Source: Candidula unifasciata (Eukaryota; Mollusca; Gastropoda; Stylommatophora; Geomitridae). From it: a stretch of DNA of 64,000 nt. How positions within the stretch are numbered: position 1 is the stretch's first letter; every line of letters starts with the position of its first letter. The stretch spans positions 1,089,673 through 1,153,672 of the forward strand of contig CAJHNH020001112.1 of NCBI GenBank assembly GCA_905116865.2. The letters are read 5' to 3'. The notes under the pieces are model-generated. The model worked only from the letters and a program-made list of their open reading frames with translations. It had not been told where the DNA came from and searched no databases. Below, piece by piece: positions 1-11,996 of this stretch. A program made the position numbers and the translations under genes.

Positions 1-1290
1 GCTGCAGAAAGGTCAAGAGATAACAGCTGCGCTACGACTCATACACACTTGTGCTTTCACTTAAAAACCGACAAATGTAATCTTAAAATATGTCATCGGT
101 AAAGTGCTCTCAGAATTTGTGTTGGGTAAACTTTACGTTTACGACAAAATGGCCACTTCATTTCCAAGGACGCGAGAAAAGTTGAAGTAACCTCGATAGC
201 TTTCTTTGGCGGGCAATTCCACATTCCGTTTACACATTTTCCCCCTTTTTGGTTCAGGCCGCATTTTGATGGGGAAAATATAATAGATCTAATGCCCCTG
301 CACTTCTTTCCTAGTACCATGCCTTCCGCTGTCCTTTTTTTCTTCTAATTCCCCCGTGGCGCTTGATAGGGCTAAAATGTTATAGTTTCCGGCAAAAGAA
401 AATGCACCTAGCCAACCTTCCTTGATGTTCAGATCTCTTCCGGCAGTGATGCTCAAGCTTTTTACACCAGTGACCCACCAAAACAGGTTGAATTGTTTTC
501 GCGGCCCACCTGATAACTACCCAAAGACGAAATAATAACGAGAGAAGATAACTGTTTATTTGTTACATCGAAAGAAACAAAATTCAAAAGTTCAGATAAT
601 GTTGCACCCTAGAGGTTAAAAACATATCTAATATATCTGACTGGAGCGTTGTTTTTGATAGACGTAGCGCTACAATAACAAATATGTGCTTTTTGTTCGT
701 TTTTTGTTGACCAATATCAGAAAGTCTTTTCACCTAAATAGAAAGCCCCTGATGTGTTAATCCTACAGCCCAGGAAGAGAAACACCCCCCCCCCCCAACC
801 CTATCTCGTACCAGGATTAGGTTACCTTGATTGGCGCCCCGCACGGACTTTTCCCCGTTGACCGGTGAGTCGCGGTCTATGGGTTAGAAAAGCACTGTCT
901 TAGAGCATAACTATTTCTTTTCGTTTTTGGCTTCCATGATGCTTCACGGGCTGTAAACTCCCAAGGAGTAGAGAAAACAAGTAGAAGATGTGTGTGCGTA
1001 TGTGTATGTGCTTCCGCACCGTTTCCTGGCTACCTACGGGCTAGACTGCATTTACTTCGTCATGAATCTGCTCACCAACAGATGTGACCCAACCAGTCAG
1101 TCAGTCTGCCGTCTAGGTTCCTACCACACCTGCATCATCATCTTCATCATCATAATCATTGTCTTGTTGTACCACATCGGGCTTGAAGTCTATTCCTTCA
1201 TTCCTTTCTATCCTGTACAATGCTTTCGACATCACTGATGGAATGTATGTAGTCCAACACCCTTCACCTCTCATCGACATTTGTTTTAGG
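1..1290. other. No recognisable gene
   Basis: I see no gene, RNA or known repeat family in this stretch. Open frames are short (under 100 codons) with no recognisable motif. It contains a C-run near 785-797 and an imperfect CAT/ATC-rich patch near 1132-1160. Confidence 0.5.
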
Positions 1291-1349
1291 TTTTTTTTTT
1301 TTTTGGGGGTGGGGGGGGGGGGGGGGGGGGGGGGGGGGTTGGGGGGGGG
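1291..1349. repeat. T-run followed by long G-run
   Basis: About 14 T are followed by about 45 bases that are nearly all G. The polyglycine and polyproline open frames that cross it are artefacts. This is one of more than a dozen long G/C homopolymer tracts in the window. Confidence 0.9.
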
Positions 1350-1664
1350 AACATCCTAACTTTCTGTCCTTTTATTTCACATGTAATTCCTGACTGGTGT
1401 TTGTTTGCTCGTTTCTTCTTAGGATGTGTCCAGTATGGGGACATTATCTGTGTCTTGTTGTTATTGTTACCAGTTGTTACCCAGAAATTTTTTATTTCTT
1501 CGTGCCTCTTGAATTCCTTCCATGTTATGTTCCCTATTTTTCGCAAGCATTTGAAATCAGAAGCATGCTGCATATAAAACACCTAATGGACGTTAGTTAC
1601 CTGCAACCTCTGAAACGATAATTAGCAGTCGTCGCGAAGTATGCATTATGGGTATGTTAAAAAA

Positions 1665-1892
1665 GTTAGTTGGGTATCCTTTAAGGACGTTGCAGAACCA
1701 GCCCCAGTATTTATTGGCTGTTATGGTTATACAGGCAAATTTTACCTTTAATAGTTTGCCTTTGCTCCTAAACGGTCAGTTCTCGGTACCACTGTGGAAA
1801 CCAACGCAAGAAAGATCTTCTGCAACAGGAATCGAACCCGGCACCTTGGCATTACGAAGCGCGTTCGCAATGCCTAAGCCACAGACGCCGAC
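1665..1892 (-). mobile_element. SINE-A copy (tRNA-derived)
   Basis: On the minus strand the element starts with a tRNA-like head. An A-box-like segment containing GTGGCTTAGG and a B-box-like GGTTCGATTCC lie near 1830-1890. It ends with the shared 3' segment found in the other copies (a CTGCAACGTCC-type motif, then TACCCAACTAAC). The family recurs at 11676, 20462, 24631, 24696, 45223 and 56565. This copy is diverged and I see no clear target-site duplication. Confidence 0.75.
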
Positions 1893-1899
1893 CTGTGTC

Positions 1900-2810
1900 T
1901 GTAACAATCACAAAATATGTGTCTGCGTCCTCTCTTTAAAATTAATTAGGCGAAACAAGAGTCATAGCCGTTTTAAATAGTCACCTGTTTCTCATAAGTT
2001 ATGAGTTTTCACCACTTCTAAAGTTATGAGCTATGTATGTGCACTTATATAGAAAATGTATGTGTACCAAAGTGGTGCTTACACTTTATATTCTTCTTGG
2101 CCCCAGAGAGCTGAGATCATCTGTCTGTCGTTAGTTGAAACAGGTCAGCGCAAACATTAACCCTGGTGAAACATCAGACAGTTTACAAAGGGAAACGATC
2201 TCATCAAAATTCATATTCCTAACAAGAAAATCTGTATCACATGCTGCTCCACAGAGGCTTGCAAATCTATGTCGTTAGCTTAACTCTTGTAGTTTTATGG
2301 AGGTTTCATGGTATCGTTGCTGGAGCTAACGAGATCTTCCTCGTACACTGCTCTGGACAGGCTGTTAGCACTGCTACAGAGCACTTCTACCGATCCATAT
2401 AGGAGAAAACTCTATGGAATTAGGTCAATCCTCTCGACTCTTTATTGCTGCCGCTGCTGGCACCATTTCGTCTTTCGAGACGATAGTGTTAACTTATGCT
2501 ATAGCACAGTATTTCCCAAACTGTTCGTAGTAGCGGCGCCTTGTTTCAATTACAACTTTTCCATGGCGCCCTTACCTGAGTAAAATTAACTAATTGTATG
2601 CTAGAGATCAAAAAAAAAAAAAAAAACTCGTGTATCTTCGAATATTTCGTGGCGCCCCTGTGAAGAGGTCGCGACTTCCTGGCGAGCGCGGCGCACAGTT
2701 TGGGAATCCCTGCTATAGCGAGTCATCCTGTATATAACACAGGGTATGTACATTATAGTAGAGACCATGTGTTGATTAATCATCTAGATCTTTCTCTTAG
2801 ACTGCCTTGT
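1900..2810. other. No recognisable gene
   Basis: There is no convincing coding region or repeat family here. The 91-codon frame at 2308-2583 has no motif I recognise. An A-run lies at about 2609-2626. Confidence 0.4.
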
Positions 2811-2817
2811 TGATTCT

Positions 2818-3044
2818 AAAGGATCCATGTGTGGGTTTTGGGTCCTTGGAGGGGGAGGGGGGTAATAGACCCCCTGCTACTAGCAAGGATGTAATAGTCA
2901 TCTGCCTGAGCAGATTCAGCAGCCAACATACATGTAAGCCAGATCTGTCACATGGATGTGCACAAAAGTTCTTAAACAAGACTAAAGTCTACAACTGGAC
3001 GAACAACCAGCTCTTTCCGCCGGAGTTTACAGCTGTTGCGTGCT
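2818..3044 (+). mobile_element. SINE-B copy
   Basis: This aligns by eye with 8350-8632 (+). Shared blocks include a 5' GTGTGGGTT...GGGTCC segment, CATCTGCCTGAG in the middle, TGGACGAACAACCAG, and a 3' CCGGAGTTTACAGC-type end. Minus-strand copies lie at 20806, 43000, 46430, 56169 and 62299. This copy lacks the (GAA)n tail seen at the 3' end of others. Confidence 0.7.
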
Positions 3045-3289
3045 GATTTGGGAGAGTGTAATATTGTGGGAAAGGACAAAGTGGTATGATAGTTATTTCC
3101 ATGAGTTCAAGGAAATGTCCCGTGAACAGTGTCAACATTGGCCTAAGTAGTGAGGGGGAGACAACACTAGGACGAATGAGATATGTATTATCACTAAAGA
3201 AGCATGAACACCCGAAAAAGTAGATGCGTGGACTCAGTGAGGGGGCTGACAAGCATGGCTAACGTGACGCACAGAGAAAGTATGAATTA

Positions 3290-4245
<956 letters not shown>

Positions 4246-4427
4246 TGGCGAACGTTATGAAGACGAGATTTCAAAAGGAAAGGTTACATAAATACCTTTG
4301 GAACAAAGCATGCTGCAGAAGCACTGTAACGCTCCGAGTGTTAGCAATGTGCTGCACTGCATTAATCTACCACTACTGTTTGTTCTAGTCAGCTGAAACT
4401 ACGTGGGTAACTTGACAACAGCAGGTG

Positions 4428-4560
4428 GGTTTTATTGGTTTAGACAGAGGATTAACATCATGGCTCAAATGGTAACCCATGAGAGCTCAGTTCTGCACTT
4501 TGATCTGCCTCATATGGTCGCAGTCTCTGTTCACAGATATGCTAACTGCTGCTGATTAGC
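4428..4560 (-). mobile_element. SINE-E fragment
   Basis: It matches part of the larger copies at 21195-21540 and 44296-44700. Shared blocks are a GATTAACATCATGGC-type segment followed by GGTAACCCATGAGAGCTC. Only the end distal to the tRNA head is recognisable, so this is a truncated, diverged copy. Confidence 0.5.
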
Positions 4561-4676
4561 GTCGCAGAAAGTAGGAAATCAATAGCTCCATTGATTATCC
4601 ATTCATATTGTGATGACCCTGCTTTGCATGGTCTCCACGAGTATCCACACATATCTGAGTACAGATTGCACATCCA

Positions 4677-4799
4677 AACATCCAAGACCTACAACAGATT
4701 GCAACGAACCGCCATGCATGGAGAGTCATGACCTCTGCCCTATGTGCCGCACTCGACACAAGAGGAAAGACTAACTAACTAACTAACTAACTAACTAAC
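4677..4799 (+). mobile_element. 3' end of an RTE-like LINE with (CTAA)n tail
   Basis: The sequence matches the 3' end of the fragment at 5599-6222: CATCCAAGACCTA, then GCAACGAAC, then GAGGAAAGACTAA. Translated pieces match the C-terminal end of the endonuclease-reverse transcriptase. It terminates in a clean (CTAA)n run at about 4771-4799, which is a typical microsatellite tail of a non-LTR element. Confidence 0.75.
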
Positions 4800-5206
4800 A
4801 GATTGCACTAGTAAACCGAATTACGCATTTTGTTTTGTTTTTTGTTTTGTTGATATGTGGATCTTAGTTGAAAATACTTGGTTATTGTAATGACAGCAGA
4901 TTAGATATAAGAATGTTAAAGAATTTAACGAAGAGCTGTCAAAATAAACGTGCAGAGGGCAAGGCAAATGATATGCAATATATCATTGTCACATGAGGTA
5001 AGAAAGTGAGTGCTTACCCGCTAAATGGATCTAATCCTAATTTATGGAAGTAAGCACAGATTGTCTACAGATTAATGAGAATCTACGTGGAAGCTAAAAA
5101 AAAAAAGAAAAAAAAAAAAAAAAGAAATGGAGATAAGTTGAAAGAAATAAACTCGCACAGAAGACTGATTAATAGGGTGAGGATAATTTATCATTGCAGT
5201 CACTAT

Positions 5207-5541
5207 TTCACCCTAACTAGCTGTTGATGCAATACCTTATCCATTTCACCCTAACTAGCTGTTGATGCAATACCTTATCCATTTCACCCTAACTAGCTGT
5301 TGATGCAATACCTTATCCATTTCACCCTAACTAGCTGTTGATGCAATACCTTATCCATTTCACCCTAACTAGCTCTTGATGCAATACCTTATCCATTTCA
5401 CCCTAACTAGCTGTTGATGCAATACCTTATCCATTTCACCCTAACTAGCTGTTGATGCAATACCTTATCCATTTCATCCTAACTAGCTGTTGATGCAATA
5501 CCTTATCAATTTCACCCTAGCTGTTGATGCAATACCTTATC
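5207..5541. repeat. 38-bp minisatellite, about 9 copies
   Basis: Successive units begin TTCACCCTAACTAG and contain GATGCAATACCTTATCC. The 38-bp spacing was measured from 5207 to 5245. Most copies are near identical, and the last unit is shortened and diverged. The homogeneity suggests recent expansion or gene conversion. Confidence 0.95.
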
Positions 5542-5598
5542 ACAGTGTGGAAATATCAACTATTTACTATACATTTAAAAAAAAAATTATTGATCTTA

Positions 5599-6222
5599 CC
5601 AATGGCTCAGAAGACATCAAACTAAACAGTCACATTCTTGAAGATTAACAGCTTGACATACCTAGGGAGTAAGATGACATCTAAAGGGGATTGAGCGCCA
5701 GAAATATCTAGAATCGCAACTGTCATCTAGTGTCTTTAACAAACTGTTAAACGTCTGGAAGTCAAAGACATTCAGCGAACACACACACATTCAGATCTGT
5801 AATACTTGTGTGATTCCAGTGTTAACTTATGGATGCGAGAGTTGGAAAAAAAAACTGTGGCTCTAGATTAAAAAGAAAAGATAATTTTGAGAATTTATAT
5901 CTTAGAAGAATTCTAAATGCTCTAATAAGACAGGAGACTGAGCAAAATAATGTATCACATTTTATAATAAAGCGCTGCTGGGACTATATCGGCCATGCAC
6001 TCAGATGGATAAGACAAGACTCCCCCATCATGCTCCATTTGGACACCAGCATTGAAAAGAAAACGCTGAAGACCAAAAAAGTAGAACGATCATCAGAGAA
6101 GGCTCAATCATGGGTCTAATAAACATCCAAGACCTAAAACAGGTGGCAACGAACTACTAGACATGGAGAACTATGACCTCCACCCTGTGCTCCGCCTTAG
6201 GCTGAAGAGGAAAGACTAAGTA
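5599..6222 (+). mobile_element. RTE-like LINE, 3' fragment of reverse transcriptase
   Basis: Conceptual translation across several frameshifts gives the region downstream of the RT catalytic core. Recognisable pieces are TYLGSKMTSKGD, CVIPVLTYGCESW, FENLYLRRILN, IGHALRWI and IQDLKQVATN. These occur in the C-terminal thumb/connection region of mollusc and other invertebrate endonuclease-RT elements. The copy is 5'-truncated, has many stops and frameshifts, and ends in an AGACTAAG 3' end shared with 4677-4799. It is dead. Confidence 0.85.
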
Positions 6223-7048
6223 GTCCTATACTTTTAGCCACCAGTGCAGTTTTCAACGCCCTTATGACCCAGAACACGTTAAGAAAACCTCTAAAAAATA
6301 TAACCCGAAGTCTGTAAATTCTAAAACAGACACTGATTAACTTGTTGAATCTATTAAACGTCCATTCCCTTATCACCGTCTCTTATCGTGAAAATTGATG
6401 ACATGAAATCATGTTCGCCCAACATAATGAGAGAGGCAAAGATAAATATGAGATATCTATTCTCTGGTGTACACCAGTTTGCATGAAAAAAATTTCACCA
6501 GGAAGTGCAGGGATAAGCCAGACAAATGAGCTCAGAAATCATGTGATTTTACATCTTCTAGTTTAAAGTGAAGACATGAACTGAACTGACCGATAACTGT
6601 ATATTTAGGTGCGGATAAGCGTCTACCTGTCCTAGGTTGCAGAGTGTGAGATTAGTTTATCAGTTCGATTCCTCACATATGCTAATGTGAGTCAACAACT
6701 CAGCATTACTTCGTATTTACTTCTTCTTTTCTCTAATCTCTGTTCTGCCTTTCAGCATCAGGTTCTGAAGAGTAATCTAGTTCAAGCCTGAGTGTGTCTT
6801 AGTAGATATTGGTATTCACGAACACAAATATTCCACCCAGGTCGATCCAGCCTTAAATGGTTACCAGATGAAGTCCAGAAAGCGACAAAAGGGCACTTTT
6901 CTTTTACTTTTACGTACAAACTAAACCACACCCAGCTTGATAGAGTCAATAAAGAACTGCTCTGTTTGTGTAGCTAGTTTGACTTTTGAGAGTGGTTGAA
7001 TTTGTGCCTCAGTTACAAAGGATTCGCTTATTTGCTTCATTTTATTTC

Positions 7049-7188
7049 ATTGTTACTGAAGTATGCACTTGATGTTTAATCTACTGTTTATGCCATTGTT
7101 ACTGAAGTTGGCACCTGATGTTTAGTTTACTGTTTATGCCATTGTTACTGAAGTATGCACCTGATGTTTAGTCTACTGTTTATGCCAT
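7049..7188. repeat. 46-bp tandem repeat, 3 copies
   Basis: The block beginning TGTTACTGAAG recurs at 7051, 7097 and 7143, a 46-bp period. The three copies differ at only a few positions. Confidence 0.9.
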
Positions 7189-7851
7189 CTTTGTCTATAA
7201 TCTTTGTTAACCATATTTCAGCTTTATTTCTTATGATCAACGAATCAAAGTGATTATTTCTAGTGCTTATTTTATATATTGTTCAAGTATAATTCAAAAG
7301 GTTAACTGTAAAGACCAGGCAATTGATATAGCGGCGGCAATAAAATCAGCTTTAGAGAAATTGAGATAAACTAATTGCATTAAAAAGGGCACACACACAA
7401 AACCTTGGACCCCTATTACTTCATTGATGGAGTTGTAGGGAAAACAGTTCTAATACTCAAATCTTCTGAGAATCTTTACTTTTAAATCAGCTAAATTTAA
7501 AAACACATTTCCCACTCTTAAACAATAATGGGGTCATTTATATGTTTTGCCACTTCTTGATTGATTTACATTTTATGTCAGTGCGTCATTAATTGATGTC
7601 TTTCGGATTTGCAAAATACTTTTCTTTTATATCGAGTTTATCTTTGCAAAAGAAAGTTAAACGAATTGTATACATGTCCTATTTATTTGTGTTAAAGTAT
7701 AATATTATAAATGATATAACTAATACTTTCAAAACAAAACAAACAACAATAACAAATCATATTTTTCTTGATGGTTATGACTGAGGAAATCAAGTACAAA
7801 ACATAAGAGCAGTTAGCGTGACCAATATTTAAACCATTTAAAGTAGGACTC

Positions 7852-8074
7852 CTCGAACGGCTGGCCGAAAAGCTACAACGCTGGGCTTTCGCACGGCAGA
7901 CCCAAGTTCGAATCATCGGTAGGCTGCAGATGTTTTCTGTCGGGAGCAAAATGAAATCCTCACCTGCACAGTCGTGGCGACAGCAGTAGCCATGCGGACT
8001 TAAATTCTCGGGCTCAAAGACCCGCCAGGCTACACAGCAAAAGTGGTATATAAAGGCAATAATTGGCAGTTAGA
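7852..8074 (+). mobile_element. SINE-F copy (tRNA-derived)
   Basis: The 5' head has an A-box-like GGCTGGCCGAAAAGC and a B-box-like AGTTCGAATC. The body contains CTCACCTGCACAGTCGTGGC and a 3' end with TATATAAAGGCAA. Two more copies lie in opposite orientation at 48815-49060 (+) and 49065-49280 (-). Confidence 0.75.
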
Positions 8075-8349
8075 AAGTAAGATTCAGTTTTCAACACCGA
8101 GTGTTTATTTATTTCTGATTAGTACAGAAGCTGTGGATTCAGAATATGGCAAGTAGCCTGTTTCCACTGTACAGTGTCAGATCTCATATTGCGTGTACAA
8201 GCACAAATATGTTGTAAATTATGCGTCTATCGAGTATAAACTTGAATCCTTTGACGAACTATTTGTTTTGGTACCTCTGACGGATGCCTTATGTACTTAA
8301 GTGCGCATGTAAATGTGCTACTTGTATTGCTGAGACTTCCGTCTGCTTC

Positions 8350-8632
8350 CTCCACGTGTGGGTTCCGGGCCCCATTGTGGGGGAAAACAGGAATAGACCC
8401 ACTGCCTGCCCAAAAGCATGTCGTAAGAGGCGACTAAATGCGATCTTCCTTTGAAGTCAGAGTACATCTGCCTGAGAGGCAAAGAACCAAGTCTTCATAT
8501 AAATGCGCCAGACCTGTGAAGCGGAAGTGCACGCAACACTCAGTTTCTGGAATGGGACTAGAGTCCAGAAGTGGACGAACAACCAGAACTTTCCACCGGA
8601 GTTTAAAGCCGGTCAACGCGAAGAAGAAAAAC
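8350..8632 (+). mobile_element. SINE-B copy, near full length
   Basis: This is the best plus-strand copy of the family. It begins CCACGTGTGGGTTCCGGG, contains AAGCATGTCGTAAGAGGCGA and CATCTGCCTGAGAGG, and ends TTTAAAGCCGG...CGCGAAGAAGAA. The short GAA tail corresponds to the position where the minus-strand copies at 56169 and 62299 carry hundreds of bases of (TTC)n. The 82-, 71- and 65-codon frames crossing it are not genes. Confidence 0.75.
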
Positions 8633-8829
8633 AAGTCTGCTTCAGCTTTTTGACAAAGAACACCAATGGACAATCTATCCACTTATTGCTAGCAGAGTAA
8701 CTGAGCAACTATGGGATGGAATCAGAACGGCGCTTAAAGCTGAATAATTCATTGACACAAATCGTGGTCCTAAATGGATGATGTAATAAGGCGCACATAG
8801 GGGATAATTCAACGAGGATTACACAAGCG

Positions 8830-9060
8830 AGAGGCGCCGCGTTAGCTTAATGGTTAAACGACGGTTGTTTACCGGTCAGAAGGTTTCGGGTTCAAATCCA
8901 CATCGAGAAGAAACATTTTTCCCAAAACATTAATCGGCTTCCAGATCGACGACGCATACAATGGATACCAGGAAATGTAATTGAAAGTAAAAGTGGCCAA
9001 TTCGGTGATGACCACATAATCCACCGAGTGGTGATTGACCTTTAAATATATGATTTCATT
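8830..9060 (+). mobile_element. tRNA-like SINE head (Asn-like anticodon loop)
   Basis: An A-box-like TTAGCTTAATGG (about 8843) and B-box-like GGGTTCAAATCC (about 8888) are spaced as in a tRNA. Between them a CGG/CCG stem closes a 7-nt loop TTGTTTA, with GTT in the anticodon position, resembling tRNA-Asn. The acceptor ends do not pair, so this is not a functional tRNA. It is best read as a tRNA-derived SINE head followed by about 150 bp of body. Confidence 0.55.
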
Positions 9061-9094
9061 AGGTGCTTTATGCACCACTATCGTAAAACCCAGC

Positions 9095-9300
9095 CTCTAG
9101 GAAATGGGTACCAGAGTTAACACTTTGGGGTAAATGGAGGAACGTCGCTGTAGCTACAAAGTTTCGTGCGGACAGCGACCCATGGGGACAGTTTCTTATC
9201 AGCTGTCCGTACTGGTGGCAGAGCACTTATGGTTTATAACCGTGTGCAGTTATGCTGGTTCACATCTCCCGACTTCACCTTTGACTGGCGTAAAAAATTT
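9095..9300 (+). mobile_element. SINE-C copy, lacking its own tRNA head
   Basis: The sequence matches the minus-strand copies at 17851-18149 and 60721-60968. Shared blocks are AATGGAGGAACGTCGCTGTAG, GACAGTTTCTTATCAGCTGT and GCAGAGCACTTATGG, and a 3' CACATCTCCCGACTT-type end like the one at 58454-58502. The tRNA-like part of those copies is missing here. The spurious 81-codon frame at 9134 lies in it. Confidence 0.7.
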
Positions 9301-9545
9301 CCTCTGCTACGTAAGCGGATCGGTTCACGCTAAGGATTATGTAATGGGGATTTTATATTTGTTCTTAACTATGATCTAACTGAAGACGAATACCATATAC
9401 TTTTTTTTTTCAAGAGAATAAAAGTCCTAATGAAATGGAACTAGTATAATTATTATAGAACTAATATACATTTAATCGACTACGTGATGCCATTAAGGTT
9501 TCACACATACATTCACACATTAGACTTCATGTTAATCATTATTAT
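9301..9545. other. Probable distal intron
   Basis: AT-rich sequence precedes the splice acceptor of the terminal exon. I see no exon or motif in it. The intron probably extends further upstream through the SINE-rich DNA, but no donor was identified. Confidence 0.4.
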
Positions 9546-9561
9546 TTTTGTTTGTTTTTAG
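9546..9561 (+). promoter_or_regulatory. 3' splice acceptor of terminal exon
   Basis: A pyrimidine-rich tract (TTTTTGTTTGTTTTTAG) ends in AG at 9560-9561, directly before a 450-base open reading frame with coding-like composition. A candidate branch region lies within the preceding 40 bases. Confidence 0.75.
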
Positions 9562-10015
9562 GCAAGAGCAGATCGTCCCTGCCGGCCAGATCAAAGACTT
9601 CGAGACAATCCCTTTAAACGGAGCTAGAAAAGGTACCATCTTGAAAGACGATGAAGTAGCTCTGTCAGATCAGGCAGAAGACATCTCCAGTACAGCAAAT
9701 GGAAGTATCCACGTTCCTGACACACCGCCTATGATACACAGCAACAGTCTCGGCAGTTCAAACTCTGTGAACCACTCCAGTCATAAGAGCTTTCGATGGA
9801 AGAAAATACCGCTGGATTCAGAAAACTACATCTGTAAAGGCGTAGACACAGATAGAGACTGCAATCTCCTGTCCGGTGAGAAACAGACTGCAGGTGCTCA
9901 AACACAATCGGATCTATCTCTGCAGTGTCTGCCTCCGCGTATCAACGGTTTGGTACCCACAGGAAACTCTACAATGAGTGACTATGGTTCCAGTAAACGA
10001 TCTATCGTTAGATAA
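9562..10015 (+). CDS. Terminal coding exon, unidentified protein C-terminus
   Basis: This is the only convincing host coding sequence. It starts after a good splice acceptor, the first base completing a codon begun in the previous exon. It runs about 150 codons to TAA at 10013-10015. The peptide begins QEQIVPAGQIKDFETIPLNG and is polar and Ser/Asn/Asp-rich, with no predicted membrane segment or catalytic motif. It has a basic patch (SFRWKKIPL) and ends SDYGSSKRSIVR. It looks like a disordered cytoplasmic tail of a larger protein whose other exons lie upstream, probably outside the window. I do not recognise the family. Codon use is balanced and unlike the flanking AT-rich DNA. Confidence 0.75.
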
Positions 10016-10131
10016 TATGTGCCTTTGAATCTAGACGACGACCCAGGTCGTTACAATAGTCCGTGTACGTAATGTACATAAATAACCAGCTTGAGAACCC
10101 CTGTGGGGGGGGGGGGGGGTCGAAACGGTTT

Positions 10132-10187
10132 AATAAACAAATTGGTATGCATTAAATAGCGCTCATAGGCAGAAAAAAAAAAATAAA
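10132..10187 (+). promoter_or_regulatory. Candidate polyadenylation signals
   Basis: AATAAA hexamers occur at 10132-10137 and 10182-10187, about 120 and 170 bases after the stop codon, on the same strand as the exon. A G-run at about 10105-10120 lies between the stop codon and the signals. Which signal is used cannot be told from sequence alone. Confidence 0.6.
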
Positions 10188-10575
10188 GGGTGCAGGCCAT
10201 ACTATTTCATCCTCTTGTCATTTTACTTCTTTCTATGAGTGCAATGCATGTCAGTTTTGTTTATTTCACAATTTGTGGTGTAATGTTGACAGCTCTTGAC
10301 TGTGGTTGAAATATAAAGGACCTATTTCTGTTCTTTGACATTTTTATCACTAGTGTTGTTTCGACCCTTGTGGATGTATGCTACCGGCCGTTGGGCAAAA
10401 CATCCAAGAGATAACATGTGATACAATGATGTTGTGGTTCAATCCCTTCGTACAAGAGTGTAATTAACTAGTTAGTCTGTAAAACAAGTGGCTTATTTAT
10501 CTTTCAAATATATTGGTAGGTCGGCCAGAACAATGGGCAGTGGATAACTGAAGTCTTGATTTTGAGAAGGCTTTG

Positions 10576-10784
10576 GAAACTTATACTACCGTCTCAATAT
10601 GGGTCCCAATTTTTCGTTATTTTATAGCCCTACTCCGGCTGTTGTTGGGGACCCTAATATAACCAATCGGTTGAACGGGGCTTCTGGGATTTGCGCCCGG
10701 GTGATTCTCATCCGAATGGTGGCATTTTGCGTCACCAGGTGTTTGTGCGATTCTGCTGGGGTTGAACTTCATTCAGTCATTCAT
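10576..10784 (+). mobile_element. SINE-D copy with 12-bp target-site duplication
   Basis: It has the family blocks TTTTTCGTTATTT, GGCTTCTGGGATTTG, TGATTCTCATCCGAATGGTGG and a 3' CAGTCATTCAT tail. The 12-bp sequence GAGAAGGCTTTG flanks it on both sides (10564-10575 and 10785-10796), which is direct evidence of target-primed insertion. Its 3' end is the (CAGT)n side. The internal body is diverged from the 21868, 37128 and 43562 copies. Confidence 0.75.
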
Positions 10785-10797
10785 GAGAAGGCTTTGT

Positions 10798-11675
10798 GAA
10801 GGCCTCCTAGCGACAGTGTGTTAGTTTGCCCATTATAGAATCATGAAATAGCAATGGCAAAAATGTTAACTATCATGTATGTCGTAGGAGGCAATTGAGA
10901 TGGGTCTGAGACCAGTTAACTCAGCAGATAATGTTTGCTGCTCAGTTCAGATGAAGACCGTTTTCCCAGAGCTTGGCTTAAGATTGATAAATGCCCTGTT
11001 TTTCATTGAGAGATAACTGACAGGAGAAGAGAAGATCATCACTACGGACCAGGTCACTAAAGCGTGTAGGGAAAAGTGTTCTTCAACTCTGTACAGATGT
11101 GTGCTAAATTGCCTGGAAGTTTTCGTCATAGACGTTTCCCGATCACTGATTTGGAAATGTCTTTCGTTAAGTTCAAGAGCCTCACTGTGTTTGTGACACA
11201 ATGGATCCCATTTCCTCCCTGTATGTTAATGAAGAAAACACATTTCAACTGAGGCCTATAATATGTGTTTTTTTTTTTAAATTATTATTATTTAAAAAAA
11301 TGGGTACACGTGACCGATGACTTAAATTTGTGTGGAAAATAAAAATAATACAAATTACATTATTTTCCTGTTTCCTGGTTGGTGTAGTGTAACACGCCAT
11401 ACATATGTGTACTGTGTAGAGCTCGGTTTGTTCCCAAAGGCATTTTAAAATCCTTCTTCATAAGTTCGTATCGATCCTCACGACAAAGTGTCTCTTACAG
11501 TAGCGTTGAGAAAAGGGTGTCAGTACTGCGTACCACTAGAAAAAGGCCTTGGTTCTTTCATCCCAAGCTCAGTTTACTCCAGCAACAAGCAGTCCAAATC
11601 AGTGAAATTGTAATACCACAATAAAAGCTAACATTCTAAACAACTCGAATTGTCTCTTATATTTGTTGGCCAACA
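10798..11675. other. No recognisable gene
   Basis: No gene or repeat family is recognised here. The 84-codon minus-strand frame at 10947-11201 has no motif. A T-run and A/T-rich segment lie at about 11270-11300. Confidence 0.4.
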
Positions 11676-11911
11676 GTTAGTAGCCTAACCTTATCAGGAA
11701 TTTGCAGAACCAACCCTAGCAATTTTGTGCTGTTGCGGTTTTTCCAGGAAAATTTACATTCAGTCGTTTGCTATTGCTACTGAACAGTCAGCACTTGGTA
11801 CCACTGTCGAAACTAACACGAGACTGCTGTCAAATTGCATGCAACTGGGATCGAACCCGGCACCCTGGCATTAGGAAACGCATTTGCAGCACCCAGGCCA
11901 CAAAGGCCGAC
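11676..11911 (-). mobile_element. SINE-A copy
   Basis: A full-length but diverged copy. The minus-strand tRNA-like head (GGTTCGATCCC B-box, near 11850) is at the right end. The 3' segment with TTGGTTCTGCAAATTCC is at the left end. No perfect target-site duplication is obvious. Confidence 0.7.
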
Positions 11912-11996
11912 ACTCGCCCTCTTCGAATCTCCTAACAGCCACACAAAGCAAATTCTTATATACGAAAGTTAATCATGGATAGTTAGCCTTTTGTGG

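Noticed and set aside
8830..8905. Functional tRNA-Asn gene
   Set aside because: The anticodon-like loop and A/B boxes are present, but the acceptor stem does not pair. Similar heads elsewhere belong to SINE families.
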